Assembly (NCBI GenBank): GCA_029747015.1
Contig: JAKOGI010003052.1
Span: 1-64,000, forward strand
Source of the DNA: Carnegiea gigantea
Lineage: Eukaryota > Streptophyta > Magnoliopsida > Caryophyllales > Cactaceae
Length of the DNA: 64,000 nt
Direction of reading: 5' to 3'
Both the position numbers and the translations under genes were made by a program. Under the pieces are notes generated by a model. It was not told the DNA's origin, searched no databases, and saw only the letters and a list, made by a program, of their open reading frames with translations. Within the stretch, counting starts at the first letter, position 1. The number at the start of each line of letters is the position of its first letter. Below are positions 46,804 to 57,547 of this stretch, piece by piece.

Positions 46804-46807
46804 AAAA

Positions 46808-48455
46808 TGATGTACCTCCCGAGGGTTAATGCTAATACTCAATTGATAAAACCAAGAGAGAATACAATCAATACAAAACCAAGAAAAGTGGGACGTAATA
46901 TGCTGGTTGTGAGGCAGCAAACACGTGAGATAGGGATGGGTTTTAGAATCAAGGGATTCTGAATGGGAAAAGGAAAAGGAACTTGATGTATCTTCAAGGG
47001 ATTAATTGTAAACTCAAACCTGAATGCAAAGTACACGGTTTGTGAACTGAAATTTAGCAAAGTTAACAAGGAACCTGTGAGATAAACAAGGTAGATGGAT
47101 AGTTCTAAACCCTCACTTAGATACAGAAACACCACTAAGTTTGAGTTTAGGGCCACTAAGCTTGATTAAGATATAGAAACACCACTTAAACAAGTTTAAG
47201 ACTTCACTTGGACACCACCCTAACCGGCCTAGTTAAGGATAAGCAAGTTAAGTGTTTAAAGGAAACTCAAAGACATAAAGTCTCTTCTCTCAATTCAAAG
47301 TTCAAGTATATATCTTACACAATGAACAACTAAGGCTCTTATATAGCCTTCAAAATACACAAAAGGAGCTTTCCTTCTAAGCTAGGAAAGTCATTAAGCT
47401 AACCTAAGCTAATTAGTACACAGATAGAGCTTAAACAAGTATAAGCTGAAAGTTTAAGCTACAAAATATAACTTTGCCTTTTTAAAAATCTTTCCTAAGT
47501 ATTAAGGAAGCTTGTTGACTCAATTTCCCATCTAGGAAGGTAACATTACACGGCTGCCACTTCAAGAAGGCTGAAGAATGCATGGTTGCCATGTCAAGCT
47601 TGAGTGGCCGTGTCATGGCTTGCAAAATGGAGGCTTCTTCTTGCTCCACGTATCTCACACCTATGTGGCTAGGTGGCAGCTTACCAAGCAGCTCAAAATG
47701 ACCAAGTAGGCAAGCACACACCTCTAGCAAACCCAACTAGGAGAGAAAACCACCTAGCTAAGTAACCGGGTGTCTAGGTGCCTGTTTCTGCCCGGTATTG
47801 TTCTTCCTGGTTGACACCTCAAATGTTGAGTAATATAAGCTTTCCTTACATGGAAGGAAACCTTAAGATGTCTAAAATACCCTTCGTTTTGAATCCAGGC
47901 ATTTGGACGTCATTTGCCCCTTGCAATAGGCTGAATACTCGAACCGTACAGAATCTGGTCCAAAACAGCATAGGACTGAAAATGAACTTCGTTCACTGAC
48001 CAATTGAACTCCAAATCCGGTAATTCCAATTAGACATGAAAGCTAAGATCTTGGGGATTCCAAAATGGTAAAAATCCAAGGTTTAGACCACCATTAAGCT
48101 TGTCAAATTACATACCCAAAAACCAGGTACATTCTATTTGAACTGGCAGTTTGTATATCTTGGTTTTATTGGCTAATTTGAGAGCGTAAATGAAGTCCAA
48201 ATGGGGTGAAACTTGATTTTCTAGAAAGCTGGCTTCGTGAACTTCAATCTCAATGCAAAATATTGGACTTAAACTTTAAAGAAGTTTAAGTACTTAACCT
48301 CTCAAAACCGGATTTGCTACTGGAAGCAAACCAGGACTTGCTGTTTTAGGTCTTAAACAAAATAAGGATGATTTATTCATCCTTTAAACATCAAAATGAA
48401 ATTATCTAATTGATTTGCTTCTTTTAAATCAAGGGGTATGAAGGGATTTCCATCA
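46808..48455 (-). repeat. Element D right LTR (1648 bp)
   Basis: Uninterrupted copy that shows the B target (gcttgttgactc near 47513). TGATGTACC...TTTCCATCA. Confidence 0.95.
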
Positions 48456-50323
48456 TGTGGTCATTTCATGAGGTATGTTCACAGTTAGCCACTTAATTAT
48501 AATGCAAAAGGGCTAGTTGCTATGCCATAATTAGATAAGCACAGTTATACAAAACAAACACTCACCTAGTTTGAATTATTTGGCCAACTCGGTGGCGCAC
48601 TCAACCAGAATTAAATTATTCACGTACCAAGTGGTTTATTCACTATACCTCTCACTTATGAAACATACGATTAACCATACACACCATTTCATATAATGAT
48701 ATAGGCTTCCAAACGTTTATGAAAACTTGGCATGCTTTAAAACACAATGGTTCACAATAATGTTGTAAAAAGTCACCTAGACGAGTATAGACGATAGCAA
48801 TCCTCATTAGGATTCTAGGGTCAAAGGTATGCCTTGGGCTTGTCCAAAGTAGCTACAGACTAGCCATTAGTCAAATAACAAGGGCAAGAACAATGGCGTT
48901 ACTGGTCTTACGGACATACATTGAGATTTTGCGACCTATTTATTTCATGGGGTAATTGCAGAGGTTCAAGGAACTTTTAGCACACATGGGGGTGGCTCTA
49001 CTTTCTATCTTGATGTACTCTGGCTCCTGCCCTTGGTGTCGATGCTTAAGAGAATGCTGAAAGGTACAAATTGTTGCCTCATAAGGTAACGAGGTGATGC
49101 ATGTGGTATAACAGTTCCAAAGTCCGTCAGGTCATTCCTTATATCTCCACTCTAGGTGTGACAGGGTTAATATGGTTGGGGAACCTTCAAGCCTATAATA
49201 AAAATGGCATTCCACATTACCATGAGCATGATGCCTAGCCGACTCGAGGGCGACAGTAGTCACATGTAGGGGTGTAAGGAAAACTCCACACCTAAGTGTC
49301 AATAACACATATATAGGATAACACTTTGGCAACAAAATAAGACCATATCACAACCATCACATTGACACGCGCATAAACAAGGTTCTCGCTTCGTTCCCTT
49401 AACAATCAAGAATCCACGCAAAAGGGGCACTATCTAAAGAAATCTTCAGTCAAGAAAGGTAATCCTTAATCACTTATAACTTGTCATTGACACATCAAGC
49501 ACTATAGGTATCTCAGTAGGTATACATTCAAAACATTTAGTTGCGCATAGAAACTTACGACAGTAGCACAGGCTCAAGCGTCATACAAAGCAAATGCAAG
49601 CCTTCAAATGCGGCATTAAAGCCCAACTACATAATTAGAAATCTTTTAATGCGAAGCAAGGATCACAACTCACTATTTAGAAAGGACCTTAACTTTCAAA
49701 ATCTCTAGATTTTCAAACTAGAAATAGTCCAACTGCCTCTAGCTCTATCCCCACCGACCATTAAGTATGTCTACTTACTCGATTATGGGGCTCGAGGAGC
49801 AAATCGTACTTCAGGGGCAAAGACGAGCTTAGAAAAGAATTTTCAATCGCTTGAGTCTAATTGACGTGCTTTAACTATCGATTGCCTTAATAGAGCGCAC
49901 GAAGAAAACATTTATCATTCAAAACATCACTTAGCTCACACGATACAAGTGATTTGGACTCACTTCCTATCACACGGCTCACATACATCCGATTGGCTCA
50001 ACCGGATCACCTAAAAGTTAATCAGTGAAGTCAATTGGCACATTAGGAACATATTACACCAATGAAGTATTCATAACGCCACTTGAAGGTGTAGGGAGAG
50101 CTATTTGGCTCTTATACTAATGCACAACTCACTACTTTTATTCAATCGACCTTCTCGAACCATACATAACTACTTAAGTGCAGCAACGATCATACAAAGT
50201 TCACATTTGCACACAAGCAAAACATATGTCACATATCCACAAGGTATTCCCAGGCGACTATATGAAATGCAAGACTCAGGTCGCGGCCTATGGTCGCAGC
50301 ACCTTTGCTCTGATACCATCAAT
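48456..50323 (-). repeat. Family A internal region 4, right part
   Basis: Starts with the right duplication of D (tgtgg, 48456-48460) and continues with atttcatgaggtatgttc as in 12655. PBS at 50307-50318, spacer tcaat. With the left part it gives about 3363 bp, nearly the same as internal region 1. A 67-codon - strand frame (49132-49335) recurs in the other copies but I see no domain in it. Confidence 0.88.
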
Positions 50324-53300
50324 TGTAATACCCCCAGCCCCTAGGGCCGAAAGCGTTACGTTTTCTTAACTTTCTACCTAAATTCTCGGACGAAACGGAT
50401 AGAATTTCCCCTAAAAACTGACCGTTTTCAGGCTAAAAGCCTTACAAAAAGTCCCTGTAATCAACGGAAGCGCAAAACATTAAAAGAAGCTCAACGGCCA
50501 CACGCCAGAGTTCATAACTCAACGAGCCACTCGCTCGGAGTACACCAACCAGATTAAATCATGAATAAAGAAGAAATGGAAGATACAACTCAACGGTTCA
50601 CACAACCGGAGTATTGGGGTTTACATCCCAAAACATAACTAACTTTAACCAAAAGACATATAACTGACTAGATGGTTGGCTCATAAGGCCGTACAGAGCG
50701 ACTCATAATCAATATGCATTACATGAACTTAGAATACCTGTTTACAACCATTTCAAACTGAGAATACATAACGTGACTTCGTTAAACATGTAAGATCCCC
50801 TCAAATGAGTACAAACGACATCTTGCAAGCATGAACAGATTCCATCTTGACATAACTGATTCAATTTTTTCCTGTTATAAAGAAAACCTGGGGAAAAGGG
50901 GGAAAGAGTAGTGGGATGAGCAACCACACGCTCAGTGAGTGTTCCCCAACCCCCTTAAAACCAAAACCATTACAGGCAATAATATCTATACTAGGCACAT
51001 AGCACGTATCCATACTTTACTATCATATTAGGCATTCATAAAATTCTTATGGAAACATCTATAGGCATTCAAACTTCACTTTAGGTACTCAAACTCATTT
51101 CTAGGTCTCTAAATGACCAAACTTCTTTACTACCAGGCAGTCAAACACTTAAACAAGGGACGAGGCTAAGCACAGAAACTTTGTTTTTCATAAACATAAC
51201 TTCTTGGCATTCTATTCTAACTATGCATGAAACCCTATTCATATGATGTGCACATAAGGTTATTTCTTTTCAGAATCATACTCTTCTTGGCATTTCATTC
51301 GTATGGTATGCATAAGATACACACATTTCAAGTCTCAATCAATTCTCATTCATAGGATATGCATGAAATATGCTCATGAGACTTACTTCTCATATTCGTA
51401 TCTTCTTAGCATCTCATTCATAAGTTAAACTTAGAACATGCACATGTCATACACAGGAAGCTTTCTTTCTTTTACTGAAAACACTTCATTTAGCCTCTTG
51501 AGGCTCATAAAAACTCTTCTCTTAACCTCTTGAGGCTCATATTCCTTCAAAAGAATCTCTTTTATCTTGGTCTCATAATAACCCTTAAAAAAACTTTCAT
51601 TCTGAAATACTTAAAAAGGCGAAACGCCAACTGCTTTTCTTATTTAATAAGAAACTACTCTGGGCATTAGATCATCATAAAGTGCTGGTTGGGAGAGATC
51701 TGCACTCAATCCCAGTGAGATTAACTCACACTAAGCTCTTACTCCCGGAATGGCAACTAACTTTAGACCTTAACCCTCGTCAGGGTCTCTAGGGATTACT
51801 CTCTAGGTTAGGGATTCCCCCGTTCAAGCAGGTTCACTACCATCTATTGTCCCTAAGCACTTATCTTAGCCATTTAAAGTGGTCATAATGACTAATACGC
51901 TTGCTGCCTCTCACAATGAATTCCTTTATCATGCAACTCACGCCTTTGTAAAACTCTTTAGGATTCCCTCGTTCAAGCAGGTTTACTCCCAAAACTGTAC
52001 TCATTTAGTTAAAAATATGTCATCATGCACTAATATTTATGGCTACTATTATTTCAAAACATGAAATCCTTCTTTGAAAATTTCACCCTTATACACATAA
52101 TGCAACTTGAAGACATGGAAGGGAAGGGGGTCCACATGTATCACATTTAAGCACTTCATAATCAATTCAGTACAATGAGCCACACATGGCCTCGCGATCC
52201 ACACGATTGCAGTTAATTCACAACCCAGGCTCCCTCATCACAAACACCGTACCACAAAGACCTCGAACCACTCTTAGTTCTACCTCAAACCATCCAACTA
52301 CCATCTCGATTTCCATTTCGCAATTTAGCATTCTAATCATCATGATATACTGAAAAGCAATATGTAAACTTACATAAACTTACCCATGCTTAATTTACTG
52401 AGTAAGCAATTAGCAATTACCAGTGCGCTGCAACCAACGGTTACATCGTACACACATTTATACATATAGACACTCATACGATCTTAATTTTAGTAAGCCA
52501 AGTTAAGCTAACTAGGCATGAAACATGATTACGTTCATGTATGGCAGTTAGGGGACGTAAACATGTCATTCTAAAGCTATTGTATAAGCATGATTCAACT
52601 AAATAGACAAGTATCGATTCGAAGTTACATTTAAGCCTATTCATACCATTCAAGCTTGACTATTCTTGCCTTTCAAGCTTGACATGAATCAAGTCTCTAT
52701 TTAAACATAAAACGATTCACTTCGAAGTTTATAAACGATCATGGAACGACTAAGCTTTCATATGCGTTGATTTTAAACTCTTACAATTCACTTTGAAATT
52801 AACCAACGATTATGAAATAACTGAGTATATTTATACGTTAATTCTAAATAGTTACGACTCATTTCGAAGTTCATATATGATTATGATTCATTTGAGATTA
52901 TGACGCGACTAATCATATTTACGTTAATTCTAAGCGTTTATAATTCATTTCGAATGACATCTTCAGGCATGCATTAAGTAACTAAATTCGAACCTAAGCT
53001 AAACATACTTACCTTACTTCGAATTAAAACTTTCAGCTTGAATTAACAAAATTGATTTGAATCGAAGCTAAGCATACATAATTCATTTCAAATTAATATT
53101 TCAGGCATAATTTACGTCCATCGATTCGAATCGACGCTAAACATATATAAATCGTTTCGAATTAACATTCAGGCATAATTTACCTAGCTTGATTCGAATC
53201 GAGGCTAAACATATGCACATCAGTTCGAATTAACATTTCAGGCATAACTTACATAACTTGAATTGAATTGAAGCTAAACATATATAATTCACCTAGAATT

Positions 53301-54792
53301 AACATTTCAGGCATAATTTATGTCCATTGATTCGAATCGACGCTAAACACATTTAAATTACTTCGAATTAACATTTCAAGCATGATTCACATTCATTGAT
53401 TCGAATCGATGCTAAACACATTTAAATTACTTCGAATTAACATTTCAAGCATAATTTATATCCACTGATTCGAATCGACGCTAAACACATCTAAATTACT
53501 TGGAATTAACATTTCAAGCATGATTTACATTCATTGATTCAAATTGACGCTAAACACATTTAAATTACTTCGAATTAACATTTCAAGCATAATTTATATC
53601 CACTGATTCGAATCGACGCTAAACACATCTAAATTACTTCGAATTAACATTTCAAGTATAAATTAACCAAATGAATCGAACCTAAACATGTATAGCTCAC
53701 TTCTTGACATTTCTAACGAATTTAGCGAACTCTAACATGACATACAATATCAATCTGCTGAAAAACATTTCAAAAATAATAATAGCTTAGGAGGCGAGAA
53801 GCACCCACCTGGACTCCAAGCTAGGGATTCGTTCGAAGGGTTTTAGGCTTGGCTTTGAGCACTGGAAAGACCCGATTCCCTGACCCTTGCTCACCGACGC
53901 ACGAACCAACCCAATCCACGCTTAACCCATGCAAAAACAGACCAAATTCGACCCATTTTTGCAGCCTAGTTCGCAGAGCCTTGCTCGATCTGATTTCTGC
54001 CCTCCCTTGTCGCTACTGCTGGTGGTCGCCGGAGTCAAGCTCAACCGCCGCCTGGTCGTCGTCCTCGGTCGCGACGGTCGCTGGCAGCAGGCCGCGGTTC
54101 GTTGAACCCCTTTCACTCCCTCACTCTATCGCTCAAACTCTCTCTCTTTCTCCATTGTGGCGTCGCGGGGCAGCGCCGGGGGGGTCGCACCAGGCGCGAC
54201 GGTGGCCGGCCGCCAGCCGCCGGCGTTCCCCGACCCTCCACTCTCTCTCGGTCCGCCCCCCTCTCTCTGGTGGCAGCAGGTTCGCGAAAGTTGGGGTTTG
54301 AGGAACCCCCCCTTGCTCGTGCCGTTCTCTGCTGAAGAAGAAAGGGGCTTCGGTCCCCTTATGTTTTTTTGTTTTTTTTTTTTTGACTCAAGCTGATCAG
54401 TGATTGGCATCGCTAGTCTAGTTCGTATCCCGAACTCTAAACCCGAATCATTCGTACGGCCTTCTATCGACTATTCGTTCTCAAATACGTCAATATTCGA
54501 TTTCATAAATCTCGAAACTAATTCTAAGGTTGAAATCCTAATCGTATTCGGGAAACGACTAAATAAATCGAATAACGACTAAATTAAACTATCGATATAA
54601 TTTAAAAGCATAAATAGCACGAATTAACTTTAAAATCAATAATAACAGTAATAATTGCTTTCTTAATAAAAATTATCGCTCCCAAAAGCACATCGATAAT
54701 AGTTTAACTCACACAGTTATAAAAATACGAATTTAGAACGTAAAAAGGAAATTTAGTTAGCTTAACGGAAAACGACAATGCGGGGTCTTACA
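50324..54792 (-). repeat. Family A LTR 5, complete (4469 bp), 5'-most LTR in sense
   Basis: TGTAATACCCCC...GGGGTCTTACA. Hairpin modules at 50490-50510, 50518-50540 and 50589-50611; 69-bp repeats at about 52930-53670. The sequence after 54792 is not a polypurine tract but a family C LTR, so this is the outer end of the array. Confidence 0.93.
53809..54384 (-). promoter_or_regulatory. GC-rich cassette of LTR 5 with splice-donor-like edge
   Basis: Same cassette as in the other family A LTRs. Donor GT at 53807-53808. As part of the 5' LTR in the sense direction it would be the one to start array transcription. I find no TATA box near the donor, unlike in B. Confidence 0.55.
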
Positions 54793-54797
54793 AGTTC
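54793..54797. repeat. Probable right target duplication of the A array (agttc)
   Basis: The uninterrupted family C LTR reads gagtccagttcctagc at 62055-62070. The array interrupts it before agttc. The left copy lies outside the window. Confidence 0.55.
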
Positions 54798-56561
54798 CTA
54801 GCTTGTCTTTAGGGGAAAACAGCTCATGCTAAGATAATTCATATCTTGCGTCCAGTTTCCAGGAACAGCTCACACCAAGATACCTCGTATCTTGAGTCTA
54901 GTTCCTAACTTACTTATCTCAGAGGGAAACAGCCGACGCCCTTTTGCGTCCAGTTTCCGCCCTCTGGCCAACTTCTCACCACATTTTTAGTCTTTAAGGA
55001 CATATTTCATTTCTCTGTTTTAAATGCTTACTTGTTGAAAACTCGCTTTTTAAACAAAACAACCATAATCTTTCTAAATGCTTATAGGTCACTTCGTTTT
55101 TAATTTAAAAACTTCTTATAAACGTACTAACTCGTAAAACAATTTTACTTATAACTTTAAAAGCTTCTTATAAGCGTAATACATTTACTGATTCGTAAAA
55201 CGACTTCATTTCTAACTTAAAAGTTTTCAAAATCATAAAAACATACATTTAGCGATCCTTCTTAAACATATCAGAATTTCGAAAACTATTCACTTAATGG
55301 CATGTAGCACATTGAGGGAAAAATGGGGGTTCACATGTATCACATTCAAGCACTTCGTAATCAATTCAGCACAATGAGCCACACATAGCCTCGCGATCCA
55401 CATGATTGCGGTTAATTCACAACCCGGACTCCCTCCTCACAAGCACTGTACCATAAGAACCTCGAACTACTCACAGTTCTTCCTCAAACCATCCAACTAC
55501 CATCTCGGTTTTTAATTTATTAATCATAACATATTATCATACTAATTTATGAAAAGGTAAGGTTTAGGTACTTACCTGGGCAAGCAGCACCACTCGGCGG
55601 TGCGTTACAGCAAGCATACGTACGCATACATACCATCACATCCACATATTAAAACCATAGCTCTTTACTTAGCAATTCAAACATGATAAGGCTCTAGGCA
55701 TTTTCAAGCATGATTGGGCTCTAACCATTTATAATTTACTTCGGAGTTAGTAAGTTATTATGGGATAGTTAAGCATACAGACGATCGTAGATTGACTAAA
55801 CATTTATATACATTAATTTTAAACACGTACGATGCACTTCGAAGTTCATACTCAGGCATGAATTAATTGTATAGATTCGAATCAAAGCTAAACATACATA
55901 CTTTACTTCGAATCAAAACTTCCAGCTTGATTTAACTAAATTGATTCGAGTCGAAACTAAACATATATAACTTAGTTCGAATTAAAATCTCAGGCATACA
56001 TTAACTAAATTAATTCAATTCGAAGCTAAACGTATATAATTCGTTTCGAATTAAGAACCTAGGCATAAATTAGCTACATGCATTCGAATTAGCGCCAAAC
56101 TTATATAATTCGTTTTGAATTAAAAACTTGGGTATAAATTAACTACATGCATTTGAATTAACGCTAAACTTATATAATTCCTTTCGAGTTAAAAACTTAG
56201 GCATGAATTAACTGTATGCATTCGAATTAATGCTAAACGTATATAATTCGTTTCGAATTAAGAACTTAGGCATAAATTAACTACATGCAGTCAAATTAAC
56301 GCTAAACTTATATAATTCGTTTCGAATTAAAAACTTAGGCATGAATTAACTATATTGATTCGAATCGAAGCTAAGCGTATATAATTTACTTCGAATTACA
56401 AATCTCAGGCATAAATTAACTAATGAATCGAACCTAAACATGTATAGCTCATTTCTTGACATTTCTAACGAATTTACCGAATTCTAACATGACATGCAAC
56501 ATCAATCTGCTGAAAAACGTTTCTAAAAATAGTAATAGCTTAGGAGGCGAGAAACACCCAC

Positions 56562-57145
56562 CTCGACTTCCAAGCTTAAGGATTTGTTCGAAGGGCCTTG
56601 GGCTCGACTTTAGGTGCTTGAAAACTCCCATCTTCGACTCCTTGCTCACTGACCACACGAACAGACCCCATACCACGCCTAAACCCGCGTAATTCGAACC
56701 CTGATTTCACCTAAACGCTCACTCACTGACTTGAACTCATGGTGGGTTCTGGGGCTACGAGTTTACTGGCAATTTGTAGAGTAATTGATGTAACTAAAGG
56801 CTAGGTTGCTCGACCAAGCTTGGGCTTGCGTCTAGGGGGTCGAATCGCAACCGAATTCAATCGAAGCATGGCCTAGATCCTTCGAATTTCTACCAGAATT
56901 GCAGCATGGGGGTTCGACTAGGGCTAGGGAGGTGAAATCTGGAGGATTTTCGAGTTGGATTGAGCGAAATTTGGCGGTTTTGGGAGTTTGGTGGCCGCGT
57001 TCATGGTGGCTGGAGAAAAGGAGGAGACGCAGAGCAAAGAGGAGAGGAGAGAGAGATAGCACGGTCGGGGTTCACGTTGAAAAATGAAGAAGAAAAGGGG
57101 CCCGGCGCCCCTTTTTACAAAAATGCCCTCCTTTTTCTTTTGTTC
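56562..57145 (-). promoter_or_regulatory. GC-rich cassette of LARD C
   Basis: In the same place as in A and B but different in sequence. The donor edge reads GAG/GTGGGTG (GT at 56560-56561). Sense-strand pyrimidine-rich runs near 57040 and an ATG in a good context (ACCATGAA, near 57005) resemble a gene leader, but the frame that follows is short. Confidence 0.5.
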
Positions 57146-57547
57146 TGAGTTGTTTAATAAATAGCGCCGCTAGTCTGATTTCGTACTTCATCCTCTAAAC
57201 CCAAATGGACAATACGATCCCTCATTGTTTATTTGATCTCAAATGCGTCTAGGTTCGATTTAATAAACCACAAACTAATTCTAAGATTGAAAACCTAATC
57301 GTACTCGAAAAACGACTAAATAAATCGAATAACGACTAAATTAAACTATCGATATAATTTGAAGGCACAAATAGCACGAATTAACTTTAAAATCAATAAT
57401 AGCAATAATAATTCTTTTTAATAAAATTATCGCTCCCGACAGCACATCAATAATCATTTAACTCATACAGTTACTAAAAATACAATTTTAGAACGTAAAA
57501 AGGAAATTTAGTTAGCTTAACGGAAAACGAAAATGCGGGGTCTTACA

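Larger units (their letters stand above)
45667..46807 (-). other. Element D internal region
   Basis: On the sense strand it runs from PBS through a gag remnant to a purine-rich tract (AACAAGGGGAGAA) next to the LTR. Its 1141 bp is far too short for pol. Confidence 0.88.
32776..48455 (-). mobile_element. Gypsy-type element D, deleted, itself split by LARD B
   Basis: Starts TGATGTACCTCCC and ends TTTCCATCA. Target duplications are tgtag (32771-32775) and tgtgg (48456-48460), one base different. With the B insertion and its duplication removed, the left LTR is 708 + 940 = 1648 bp, and the right LTR is also 1648 bp. The internal region is only 1141 bp and contains a gag remnant. There is no protease, reverse transcriptase or integrase. 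Confidence 0.93.
4819..54792 (-). mobile_element. Family A LARD tandem array: five LTRs sharing four internal regions
   Basis: Reading the + strand, LTRs begin TGTAACACCCC or a variant and end GGGGTCTTACA or TTACG. They lie at up to 6760, 14517-18973, 21120-24095 (truncated), 26816-31275 and 50324-54792. Each inner LTR has a reverse-complement PBS immediately left of it, and the complete inner LTRs have a reverse-complement polypurine tract on the right. No target duplications separate them. This is the signature of one array with shared LTRs rather than separate insertions. No internal region encodes Gag or Pol. The array is inserted into an LTR of family C: the right flank starting at 54793 matches 62061 onward. 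Confidence 0.9.
54793..57547 (-). repeat. LARD C left LTR, 3' part
   Basis: Matches 62061 to the window end and ends GGGGTCTTACA at 57547. In 163 bases compared by eye (from about 55325, against 62593) I count 15 differences, all transitions, so C is older than B or D. Hairpin units at 54812-54860, 54862-54905 and 54923-54958. Splice-donor-like CAG/GTAAGT with GT at 55574-55575. Subrepeats of 69 bp lie at 55855-56420. Confidence 0.9.

Noticed and set aside
49132..49335. 67-codon frame repeated at 13325 and 25655
   Set aside because: Short, on the element strand, and present only because copies are close relatives. No codon-level conservation can be shown here.
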